Assembly (NCBI GenBank): GCA_025916675.1
Contig: CP098402.1
Coordinates: 2,475,205 to 2,539,204 of the forward strand
Direction of reading: 5' to 3'
Source of the DNA: Phycisphaera sp.
Lineage (GTDB): Bacteria; Planctomycetota; Phycisphaerae; Phycisphaerales; UBA1924
Length of the DNA: 64,000 bases
Positions 23,742-31,453 of this stretch are shown here, one piece after another. The notes beneath the pieces were generated by a model. The model searched no databases. It saw nothing but the letters and a program-made list of their open reading frames with translations, and had not been told where the DNA came from. A program made the translations under genes and the position numbers. Numbering within the stretch: position 1 is the first letter of the stretch; every line of letters starts with the position of its first letter.

Positions 23742-24980
23742 TTAGCGGTTGTACACCGGCGGCGACACCTCAAAGACCACGAACACCGCCTCACGGGTCC
23801 GCGGCATGGTCATCGACCGCAGGTCCTCGGGCAGCACCTCGGCGCCACCCAGCATCGAGCGGGTCGCGTCGAGGGTGATGGCATCCCGGCCGATGCGCGC
23901 GATGTCGAACGGCACACCCCTTGGTCCGACATCCTGACCCCACCAGTCACCGTCCGGGTCGATCGCGAGCACGGAGACGTGGCCGGTGGTGAGTTCAAGT
24001 ACGGCGTCGGTTACCTCACCGACCTCGTCATCCGAGCGGCCCCAGATCACGTTCTCGTCTAGTACGTCCGTCAGCAGCACCATCGGTCCCGGGTTACGCT
24101 GGCTGTCGGACCGCATCATGCGATTGGTCCACATGGGCTCGAACCGTTCGTCGCGGTAGCGGACCTCCTCGCCGTCAAAGGTCGCCCTCTTGGCGTACGT
24201 CATGCCCTCGTGGCCATCGAAGGCTTCGACCTCGACCCGCTGCCCACGAACCGGAGCGGCCATGGCTCCGGTGGCATACCACGCGGGCCCCAGGACAACC
24301 CAATTGCCGTCCTTCGCAAACTCACCGTTGGCATAACGGCCTTCGCCCCCATCGTTCTCTCGGTCGCCTTCTCCGGCCTCACCGATGCGGATCGCCATCC
24401 AGTGGTGGCCGCCCTCGAAGTCCACGCGGTCGACGGCGGTGATGGTGCCGCTCATCGACTTGGTTTCGGTGTCCTTGTCAGTCGCGGGGATCCGCTGGCG
24501 GGACGCCCAATCGGACGATGCGAGCGTGCTCAGGTCCTTCTCCCAACCATCCTCGAGGCGTTGCCAGCCATCGGGCAGGGTGCGATCCTCATCCTCGAAC
24601 ATGGCTTCGGAGGCATTCAGGTTGAGGGCCTTGGTGTTCGAGTTCAAGAAGAACGCATCGAACGGGATGGCCACTTGCGTGCCACCGAAGCCCAGGAAGC
24701 CGCCCTCGCTGATCACGACCGCCTCGATGCGGCCGGTGCCGCGGTCGACGACCAGATCATCTATGGTGCCGAGTTCGTCGCCCTGGCGGTTCTTGAGGGT
24801 GGTATCCAGCACATTATCCGCCGAATCAAAAACGTACGCGCGCTGCTGGCTCTGCGAACGCTCTTGAGTACGGTTGCCCGAGTCCTGGCTCTGCGTGGCG
24901 GCGATGGCCGGGGCGGAAATCGCCAGGCCTGCCGCAGCAACAAGCGCGAACAGGGTGGTTTGAGTCTTCATCATGGTCAT
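23742..24980 (-). CDS. Secreted protein with two PRC-barrel domains
   Basis: A 412-residue exported protein. AAGGAG 9 nt before the ATG at 24980 supports the start. The signal peptide ends near residue 27 (AIA before ATQ). A first PRC-barrel-like domain covers about residues 47-115 (LKNRQGDELGTIDDLVVD, GRIEAVVISEGG, VAIPFDAFFL), and a second about 300-375 (GEVTDAVLELTTGHVSVLAI and VPFDIARI). The middle 150 residues are polar with no recognised domain. PRC barrels bind partners or RNA and often appear in envelope stress proteins; the role here is unknown. Confidence 0.75.
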   Translation of the reverse strand: MTMMKTQTTLFALVAAAGLAISAPAIAATQSQDSGNRTQERSQSQQRAYVFDSADNVLDTTLKNRQGDELGTIDDLVVDRGTGRIEAVVISEGGFLGFGGTQVAIPFDAFFLNSNTKALNLNASEAMFEDEDRTLPDGWQRLEDGWEKDLSTLASSDWASRQRIPATDKDTETKSMSGTITAVDRVDFEGGHHWMAIRIGEAGEGDRENDGGEGRYANGEFAKDGNWVVLGPAWYATGAMAAPVRGQRVEVEAFDGHEGMTYAKRATFDGEEVRYRDERFEPMWTNRMMRSDSQRNPGPMVLLTDVLDENVIWGRSDDEVGEVTDAVLELTTGHVSVLAIDPDGDWWGQDVGPRGVPFDIARIGRDAITLDATRSMLGGAEVLPEDLRSMTMPRTREAVFVVFEVSPPVYNR

Positions 24981-25121
24981 GGTGTGGCTCTCCTTGGTTC
25001 GCCGGTGGCGGGCCCCACACAGGCCTGGCGCTTCCGGCGACATACATAGAGAGCTTCCCACCGGCCGCTGAATCGACCGTGATGCGGCGGTGAATCGCGG
25101 TTCATTGTGATGACCACACGC

Positions 25122-25150
25122 AAAAAGCCGCCCGAACGGGGCGGCTTTGG
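25122..25150 (-). terminator. Rho-independent terminator of tRNA-Glu
   Basis: AAAGCCGCCC at 25124-25133 and GGGCGGCTTT at 25139-25148 form a perfect 10-bp stem with a GAACG loop. Read on the minus strand it is followed by TTTTT. It lies 19 nt downstream of the tRNA. Confidence 0.9.
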
Positions 25151-25168
25151 CACGATTCGCGTAAGCAA

Positions 25169-25241
25169 TGACCCCACCGGGATTCGAACCCGGGTCGCCG
25201 CCGTGAAAGGGCGGTGTCCTAAACCACTAGACGATGGGGCC
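25169..25241 (-). tRNA. tRNA-Glu (anticodon TTC)
   Basis: A 73-nt tRNA on the minus strand. The acceptor stem pairs GGCCCCA with TGGGGTC (one G-T pair) with A as discriminator. The D arm contains TCTAGTGGTTTAGGAC, the anticodon arm has CCGCC stem and CTTTCAC loop giving anticodon TTC, and the T loop is TTCGAAT with a CCGGG/CCCGG stem. CCA is not encoded. It has its own promoter and terminator. Confidence 0.97.
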
Positions 25242-25256
25242 GCCGTAGGGAGCGGG

Positions 25257-25285
25257 AGGATAGGTCAAAAAGGCCCGGCGGCCAA
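25257..25285 (-). promoter_or_regulatory. Promoter of tRNA-Glu
   Basis: On the minus strand TTGGCC and TATCCT are separated by 17 bp, and TATCCT ends 15 nt before the first tRNA base. This gives a short precursor leader of about 8 nt. Confidence 0.55.
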
Positions 25286-25317
25286 GCGGCTAGGCACGCC
25301 CCGCCCAAGAATGCCCT

Positions 25318-26712
25318 ATGGACCAGAATGCCAACGCCCGCGCCACCACGATCGAGGCCAACTTCGACAGCCTCGTGGGCCCCACCCACAACTACGCGGG
25401 CCTGGCCCACGGCAACCTGCTGAGCACCGAGCACGCCGGGTTGGTGGCATACCCCAGGAAGGCCGCCCTCCAGGGTCTCGAGAAGATGCGGCGATTGCGA
25501 TCACTCGGGCTCATCCAGGGCGTGCTGCCACCACAGGTCAGGCCCGACGTTGGATTCCTGCGATCGGTAGGCATGACCGGTTCGGACGAGGCGGCCGTCA
25601 TCGCCAGAGCCGCGCGTGAGGCTCCGAGACTGCTTGCCTCGGCCGCCAGCGCCAGCAGCATGTGGGCCGCCAACGCCGCCACGGTTTCACCCGCGGCCGA
25701 TACCGCCGACGGCCGCGTCCACCTGACCGCGGCCAATCTCGTGACCAACGCACACCGGGCGATCGAGGCGCCCCAGACCACGCGCACGCTCCGGGCCATC
25801 TTCGCCGATGAGAACCGGTTCGCCGTCCACGACGCCCTGCCCGCCACGCCCGACTTCTCCGACGAGGGTGCCGCCAATCACACCCGCTTCGCTCGCGAGC
25901 ATGGCGATGCGGGCGTCGAGCTCTTCGTCTACGGCCGGCTCGGGCCCGGCGAGGGCTCGGTAACGATCCCCCGCCGCTTCCCGGCCCGGCAGACGCTCGA
26001 AGCCAGCCGGGCCATCGCCAGGCTCCACGGTCTCGACGCCAAGGGCATCGTTTTTGCTCAGCAGCACCCCGACGCCATCGACGCGGGCGTGTTCCACAAC
26101 GACGTGATCGCGGTGGGCAACGGCCCGGTGCTGCTTGCCCACGGGCTTGCCTTCGCCGACCCAGTCGACACGCTCGGCACGCTGCGTAAGGCCTGCGAGG
26201 CTCGGGGCTTCGAGCTCATCCACGTCGAGGTCGCAACCGCCGACGTGCCGCTCGAACTGGCCGTCAAGCGGTACCTCTTCAACAGCCAGCTCGTGACCCT
26301 GCCCGGCGGCGGGATGGCCCTGATCGCTCCCACCGACTGCAAGGACGAGCCGGCAATCGTGGAGGCGGTCGACCGGATCGTGGCCGACGCGTCCAACCCC
26401 ATCTCTACCGCCCACTACGTCGACGTCCGCCAGAGCATGCAGAACGGCGGCGGGCCCGCCTGTCTGCGGCTGCGGGTGGTGCTGGGGCCCGATGACCTCA
26501 AGGCAGTGGTGCCTGGGGTCATCCTGACCGACAAACTGGGGCAGCAGCTCGAGAGCTGGATCGAGCGGCACTACCGCGAGCAACTGGTGCCAGCAGACCT
26601 GGCCGACCCCAAGTTGCTGGAAGAGTGCCGCTGGGCCCTGGACGAGCTAACAGGCATCCTGGGCCTGGGGTCGATCTACCCCTTCCAGAAGGCCTCCGTG
26701 ACGGTCTGGTAG
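25318..26712 (+). CDS. astB: N-succinylarginine dihydrolase
   Basis: A 464-residue cytoplasmic hydrolase of the amidinotransferase fold that turns N2-succinylarginine into N2-succinylornithine, CO2 and ammonia, step two of the arginine succinyltransferase pathway. Family marks include NFDSLVGPTHNYAGLAHGN at the start, DEGAANHTRF (catalytic Glu region), HNDVIAVGNG (catalytic His region) and NGGGPACLRLRVVL with the nucleophilic Cys. Length is close to that of E. coli AstB (447). The other ast genes are not in this window. No good Shine-Dalgarno sequence precedes the ATG; AAGAAT 5 nt upstream could be a weak -10. Confidence 0.93.
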   Translation: MDQNANARATTIEANFDSLVGPTHNYAGLAHGNLLSTEHAGLVAYPRKAALQGLEKMRRLRSLGLIQGVLPPQVRPDVGFLRSVGMTGSDEAAVIARAAREAPRLLASAASASSMWAANAATVSPAADTADGRVHLTAANLVTNAHRAIEAPQTTRTLRAIFADENRFAVHDALPATPDFSDEGAANHTRFAREHGDAGVELFVYGRLGPGEGSVTIPRRFPARQTLEASRAIARLHGLDAKGIVFAQQHPDAIDAGVFHNDVIAVGNGPVLLAHGLAFADPVDTLGTLRKACEARGFELIHVEVATADVPLELAVKRYLFNSQLVTLPGGGMALIAPTDCKDEPAIVEAVDRIVADASNPISTAHYVDVRQSMQNGGGPACLRLRVVLGPDDLKAVVPGVILTDKLGQQLESWIERHYREQLVPADLADPKLLEECRWALDELTGILGLGSIYPFQKASVTVW

Positions 26713-26964
26713 CCGTTGTCGCAATTTTCTGAGAAAAACCACGTTTGTCGCGTGAGCGACGCGACCACCCTGCGCTGTGCCACCGGGAGGGAGAGGCAGC
26801 CCCCGTTATGCCCATCCATACCCATGGGCGATCGGGGCTGCTGTCGTCCGGCTCTAGGAGGGCTTTGGGAGAGGCCGCTTCTCGGATCCGAGGGAGAGCG
26901 GGACGGCCGATCGATGTTCGCATCGTTCGGTCGCTCCCGTATGCGCCGTTCGAACGAAGTCGGA

Positions 26965-27444
26965 TTAGAACTCGACGATGAAGTAGAAGCGGTCGGCGGC
27001 GAACTGCTGGAAGCCGCCGGTGGCCAGATCGCCGTCGTCAAACATCGCGTCGACGCCGGTCATGTACGCCGCGTCCTTCCGTGTGGCGGGGTCCTGGAAG
27101 TGCACGCCGATGCCGAGCGTGATGTCGTAGTCGGGGCGCGTCTCGCTGTCCCACGAGCCATCAATGGGCGTGCCGTTCTCCCAGTCGTCCGGATCGACGT
27201 AGTCCTCGAGTCCCGCGGGGATGGTGCCCGACCCACCGTCACCGATCCAGAACCCGGTCTGCGAGCGGTGCATGACGGCGGCATCGGTAAAGAGCTGGAT
27301 CTCGCGCGCAAAGGCGGTCTGCCTGACATCACCCATCGCATTCGCGGCCTGCGGCATGACGATGGCCGCCAGGATGCCCAAGATGACCACGACGATCAGG
27401 ATCTCTACGAGCGTGAAGCCGCGCCGGATGTGTTGCCTGGCCAT
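26965..27444 (-). CDS. Type II secretion/type IV pilin-like pseudopilin
   Basis: A 159-residue protein with the prepilin signature GFTLVEILIVVVILGILAAI at residues 8-27. The cleavage would fall after the Gly, giving an N-methylated Phe and then the conserved Glu at mature position 5. The C-terminal 125 residues are a small beta-rich domain with Gly/Asp-rich loops (DYVDPDDWENGTPIDG) as in GspG/H-type minor pseudopilins that may bind calcium. Shine-Dalgarno GGGAG 8 nt before the ATG at 27444 supports the start. No other secretion genes are adjacent. Confidence 0.8.
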   Translation of the reverse strand: MARQHIRRGFTLVEILIVVVILGILAAIVMPQAANAMGDVRQTAFAREIQLFTDAAVMHRSQTGFWIGDGGSGTIPAGLEDYVDPDDWENGTPIDGSWDSETRPDYDITLGIGVHFQDPATRKDAAYMTGVDAMFDDGDLATGGFQQFAADRFYFIVEF

Positions 27445-27612
27445 GGATGCGCTCCCGGAAACACGCACGCCCCCCGGCGCGCGACCCTCCGGCTTCATCA
27501 TCGATTCGATGCCGGGACGCGTCCACACGAGCGCAAGCGAACGAGGCCAACTGCGCCGGTAGGGCAGTATGGGTACTCGTGCTTTGGTTATCGGAGATTC
27601 CGTGGGTTCCGA

Positions 27613-28446
27613 TTACTCGCAGCCGAGGTCGAACTCGTTCTGGAAGGCCAGGAAATCGAAGATCGTCAGGCTGCCATCACCGTCGAAATCAGCGATCAGG
27701 TCGCCAGCGTCGAAGGCGTTCTGGAACGCCAGGAAGTCGAAGATGGTCAGGCTGCCGTCCATGTCCATGTCGACACGACAGGAGGGTGCCCCGTCGAGCA
27801 CAAGATTCATCATGTTCTCCCAAACACGCTCGGCTTCGGTACTGCCGTCCCACACGTCCATAAGGAACGTCGCGATGGTGCGGCCCTCGTTCGCCAAAAT
27901 CTTCACATGCCCGCTCGCATCACTCACAGTTGCCAGCCCCTCGGTATCCGGCAGAATGTCGAAGGCAACTCCATCGCTACCCCATGCACTCAACCAATCG
28001 AACCATGGCATCGTCACGCCGTCGAACACCGCGTCGGCGGCAGCTGTGCCTGTGGTATCGACCGAATTCGTGCCCAGCGAGATGCTGGTGCCTCCCGAAG
28101 CACCAAATGCCTCAAAAAGCCCGGGTGTCTCAGAGTAAATCGAGAACCAGGTCGACAGGATGACCCGGCCGCCGTCGTTCACGTAGTCGACGATCACACC
28201 TTGGCCGGAATCAGGACGCGTGCTTGGGAAGTCCAGCACGACAAGATCCCACTCCTGGCTGTCGAGCAGGGAGCCGAAGTCGCTCGCGACGGCGTGGACG
28301 ACCTCGCCGGGCATGACGAATTCGGCCGCCGCGAGCGCATAGCTGTTGTTACTGTTCTGGTCGTAGACAAGGATCTGGGCTTGGACAGGGGCTGCGGACA
28401 GGGCGACCAGCGTGAGCAGGCCAACGGTGGTTTGGACGTGACGCAT
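27613..28446 (-). CDS. Secreted protein with two GC-type dockerin repeats
   Basis: A 277-residue exported protein. The signal peptide ends near residue 23 (VQA before QILVYD). Residues 25-210 resemble a flavodoxin-like alpha/beta domain seen in secreted putative ligand-binding proteins (ILVYDQNSNNSYALAAAEF, WDLVVLDFPSTRPDSG, VIVDYVNDGGRVILSTWF). The C-terminus has two near-identical tags, each with DGSLTIFDFLAFQN, one followed by AFDAGD and the other by EFDLGCE at the end. GGGAG 8 nt before the ATG at 28446 favours it over ATG 28452. Confidence 0.75.
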   Translation of the reverse strand: MRHVQTTVGLLTLVALSAAPVQAQILVYDQNSNNSYALAAAEFVMPGEVVHAVASDFGSLLDSQEWDLVVLDFPSTRPDSGQGVIVDYVNDGGRVILSTWFSIYSETPGLFEAFGASGGTSISLGTNSVDTTGTAAADAVFDGVTMPWFDWLSAWGSDGVAFDILPDTEGLATVSDASGHVKILANEGRTIATFLMDVWDGSTEAERVWENMMNLVLDGAPSCRVDMDMDGSLTIFDFLAFQNAFDAGDLIADFDGDGSLTIFDFLAFQNEFDLGCE

Positions 28447-28634
28447 GTGCATATCTCCCACGAGTGTTGGTTGTGGACTTGTACCCAAAAGAGATACCCG
28501 CATTCACAGGCTTGGTGTTACAAACCAGCCATGCCGCTTCGAAGTCCATATTCTTGATTGGATTTTGATAGGAAATGCTTGCTGTCCAGCCTACGACGTA
28601 GGTGCACGGATTCTGCCCACGGACAAGAATTGGT

Positions 28635-28663
28635 TTGGCGTATGGGAGGGCTCGCTGTATACT
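28635..28663 (+). promoter_or_regulatory. Promoter of the DUF1559-type prepilin-like gene
   Basis: TTGGCG and TATACT are separated by 17 bp. The transcript would begin about 8 nt before the ATG at 28678, just at the GGAG ribosome binding site. Confidence 0.55.
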
Positions 28664-28677
28664 GGCCCTGGAGACCC

Positions 28678-29508
28678 ATGATGCCACACTCCTCCCGCAG
28701 TACCCGCGCCTTTACACTCATCGAGCTCCTGGTGGTCATCGCCATCATCGCGCTGCTCATCGGCATCTTGCTGCCGAGCCTTGGTGCGGCCCGCGACGCC
28801 GCCCAGACGACCATCTGTTCGCAGAATCTTCGGCAGATGGGCGTGGCGATGACCGTGTACGCCACCGACTACGACGAGCAGCTCTGGCCGGCCGAGGACT
28901 GGGCGTTCGGTCGCGATGAGCGTGGCCAGATCGACCGCTCCAAGCCGGGCGTCATCTTCGATTATGTGGAGGACGCCCACGAGATCTGCGGCTGCCCCAA
29001 GAACAAGCGTCGGTCGGGCGATGGCCGCACCGCCGGCACCCTCTACGGCGCGTACACCGACCTGAACTTTGACTACACCATGTTCGACGAGATCCAGGGG
29101 TATCGACTGGGCCGCGAGGTGCAGGTCGCCCGCCTGACCGACGTGACCACGAGCAAGCCAATCCGCATGACGTCGACCGCTGGGGACACCCGGCTCACGG
29201 CCATGCGGTCGGTGCCGGTGTACATCGAAGAGAGCACGTGGCTCTACAACCAGCAGTTCACCGAGGGCTACTGGGGCAACCTCGACCAGATCACCGACCG
29301 CCACGACAAGGGCGGGCACGTGCTGTACGCCGACACCGTGGTCGAACGGACCAAGTTCGACAAGGGGCCACGGGGCGAGCGAGCCGAAGAACGCGAGGAC
29401 TTCACGGCCAACTGCATCTACGCCCGGGTCAACAACGGCAATGCCAACTGGTGGAAGATCACCGATCGCGGGCAGAAGTACGGCTGGATCAACTCGCCGA
29501 GCAATTGA
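28678..29508 (+). CDS. Prepilin-type N-terminal domain protein (DUF1559-like)
   Basis: A 276-residue protein with the signature [20 protein letters not shown], very common in Planctomycetota, where dozens of such proteins per genome carry a prepilin leader and a variable C-terminal domain. The next part, [20 protein letters not shown], is the usual continuation of this family, and [14 protein letters not shown] resembles the H-x-G-G-x-NxxFxDGHV element near its C-terminus. Two ATGs are possible (28678 and 28681). Likely processed by a prepilin peptidase and held at the cell surface; function unknown. Confidence 0.82.
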   Translation: MMPHSSRSTRAFTLIELLVVIAIIALLIGILLPSLGAARDAAQTTICSQNLRQMGVAMTVYATDYDEQLWPAEDWAFGRDERGQIDRSKPGVIFDYVEDAHEICGCPKNKRRSGDGRTAGTLYGAYTDLNFDYTMFDEIQGYRLGREVQVARLTDVTTSKPIRMTSTAGDTRLTAMRSVPVYIEESTWLYNQQFTEGYWGNLDQITDRHDKGGHVLYADTVVERTKFDKGPRGERAEEREDFTANCIYARVNNGNANWWKITDRGQKYGWINSPSN

Positions 29509-29537
29509 CACCGCCATCGACGCGCCCACCGCCGCGG

Positions 29538-29543
29538 TATCAT
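29538..29543 (+). promoter_or_regulatory. -10-like TATCAT for a leaderless start at 29549
   Basis: TATCAT ends 5 nt before ATGATG at 29549; there is no Shine-Dalgarno sequence in the gap to the previous gene. Confidence 0.35.
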
Positions 29544-29548
29544 GCCGC

Positions 29549-31357
29549 ATGATGACACGCAACGACGTTGTACGCACGCGGGCGCTGGCGGGGCTGGCCG
29601 CCTCGGCGTTGGTCTCGGTTTCGGCCCACGGGCAGCTCCGATTTGTTGATGCCACGGCACGGCTGGGGCTCGAAGACGCCGACGCACCCATCAACGCGAG
29701 CCATGTTTGCGCCGCCGACCTTGACGGCGATGGGTTCGATGATCTGATCATCGCGCGTACGCGCGTGTTCATGAATCGCACCGACGACGAGGGCACTCGG
29801 GTGTTCGTCGAAGTCGAAGGCACCGGGCTGCCTACGCATCGCAAGGGCGACATCGTCGTATTGGCCGACGTGGACGGCGACGGCAGTGCCGACGCGATCA
29901 TCGCAAGATCGCTCGACGTGAATGCCGAGAGCTACAAGCCGCCGGCCGAGGGCACACCACGGACGCTGGCCTGGCTCGCGGGCAACGGCGACGGCACGTT
30001 TGGCCGCCCGCTGGGCACCTTCATCGAGATCGGAGCCGCCACAGCGGGGACGACGGCATCGGTCGCGGTGGGCGACGTGGACCTCAACGGGCGGCTCGAC
30101 ATCGTGCTCGGCCAGTGGTACACGCTGTATGGTGCCGGATACGATGGATTCGCCAACGACGTGCTGCTGCAAGACGAGGATGGCCGCTTCGAGCGGATGC
30201 CGCTACCGATCGATGGTGTCCAGTTCGATGAGGATGCCGACCCGCAGCTCGACGCCGGCGGGCGGCCGACGTATGGAGTGCTGGTGGCCCACGTGCTGGG
30301 CGGCGGAGCGCCTGGGAACTGGCCGCAGATCCTCGAACTCAACTACGGCCGGCGCTGGAATCGCCTATGGGTGCGCGGCGACGATGGCTCGTGGTCCGAC
30401 CTTGGACCCGACGTGAAGCTCGACGGCGACGCGATCCGTCATGGCCGCCACCCCGACTGGCTCAAAGAACGGGCCAGGACCGATCCGAGGTTCGACCGTG
30501 ACGACGAGCAACCGTTTCGTTCGAACGGAAACACGTTCGATGCCGCCATCGGCGACGTGGACGGCGATGGCGCATTCGATGTCCTGCTCACCGAGATCAC
30601 CCACGGCTGGGCGGGCGAGAGCAGCGATCGCACGCGCGTGCTCGTACGGCGCGATGGTATTGCCGGGCCATTGTTCGTAGAGCAAGACTCGCTCTCGCTC
30701 GACCGGGCCCCCACCGACCAGACGATCCAGAGCTGGAATCAGGGCGACATCTACGGCGCGCTCGCCGACTTCGACCTCGACGGCCTCATGGACGTGCTCG
30801 TGTGCTCGAGCGACTACCCGGACAACCAGCGGCTGCGCATCTGGCGGCAGCAGGTCGACGGCTCGCTCATCGACATCACCAGTTGGGCGGGCATCGACCA
30901 CGTCGGAGCGGGGCAGCCCGCGCTGCTGGACTTCGACGGGGACGGCGACCTGGACATCGCCGTGGGCCAGGGCTTCAACCGCCTGCCCGCATCCCAGCGA
31001 GCCGGCCGCACGCCAAGGCTCCGTATGTTCGAGAACCGGGCCGTTGAGACGCTCGGGCGGACCTCGATCGTTCTCCGGCTCGAGGGTGATCCGGAGAACG
31101 GCGTCAACCGTGACGCCCTCGGTGCCGTGGTCCGGGTCGTGTCGGTCCTTGATGGCGAGCGCACGACTCGCGTGGCCCAGGTCGTTGGTGCGGGCGGCCA
31201 CCAGGGCAAGCAGGGCACGCTCGCGCTGCACCTGCACGTGGGTGAGGCCGGCGCGGAGTCGATCGAGATCACATGGCCCGACCGGGCGGGCACGACCACC
31301 GTGCTCCGAGATATCCCCCCGGGCGATCTCGTGGTTCGCTTTGGCGAGAACCGCTAG
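29549..31357 (+). CDS. Secreted FG-GAP repeat protein with ASPIC/UnbV C-terminal domain
   Basis: A 602-residue exported protein. The signal peptide ends near residue 28 (AHG before QLRFVD). FG-GAP repeats with Asp-rich loops run through residues 45-480 (DLDGDGFDD, DVDGDGSAD, DVDLNGRLD, DVDGDGAFD, DFDGDGDLD). The C-terminal 100 residues are the ASPIC/UnbV domain: NRDALGAVVRV, VVGAGGHQGKQG and SIEITWPDRAG, with the usual final IPPGD. CRTAC-type proteins of this sort are exported and of unknown function. It has no dockerin tag, unlike the FG-GAP protein at 7574. Confidence 0.88.
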   Translation: MMTRNDVVRTRALAGLAASALVSVSAHGQLRFVDATARLGLEDADAPINASHVCAADLDGDGFDDLIIARTRVFMNRTDDEGTRVFVEVEGTGLPTHRKGDIVVLADVDGDGSADAIIARSLDVNAESYKPPAEGTPRTLAWLAGNGDGTFGRPLGTFIEIGAATAGTTASVAVGDVDLNGRLDIVLGQWYTLYGAGYDGFANDVLLQDEDGRFERMPLPIDGVQFDEDADPQLDAGGRPTYGVLVAHVLGGGAPGNWPQILELNYGRRWNRLWVRGDDGSWSDLGPDVKLDGDAIRHGRHPDWLKERARTDPRFDRDDEQPFRSNGNTFDAAIGDVDGDGAFDVLLTEITHGWAGESSDRTRVLVRRDGIAGPLFVEQDSLSLDRAPTDQTIQSWNQGDIYGALADFDLDGLMDVLVCSSDYPDNQRLRIWRQQVDGSLIDITSWAGIDHVGAGQPALLDFDGDGDLDIAVGQGFNRLPASQRAGRTPRLRMFENRAVETLGRTSIVLRLEGDPENGVNRDALGAVVRVVSVLDGERTTRVAQVVGAGGHQGKQGTLALHLHVGEAGAESIEITWPDRAGTTTVLRDIPPGDLVVRFGENR

Positions 31358-31378
31358 CGTTCCCGATCCACCGCGTGC

Positions 31379-31420
31379 AAAAAAAAACCGCCGAGCGGCC
31401 CAGAGGGCAACGCTCGGCGG
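31379..31420 (-). terminator. Rho-independent terminator of the giant surface protein gene
   Basis: CCGCCGAGCG at 31388-31397 and CGCTCGGCGG at 31411-31420 form a perfect 10-bp stem. On the minus strand a run of nine T follows. It lies 33 nt after the stop codon of the gene on that strand. Confidence 0.92.
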
Positions 31421-31453
31421 GGCGGGATGGGCTTGTCAATCAGCCGCGAGGGC

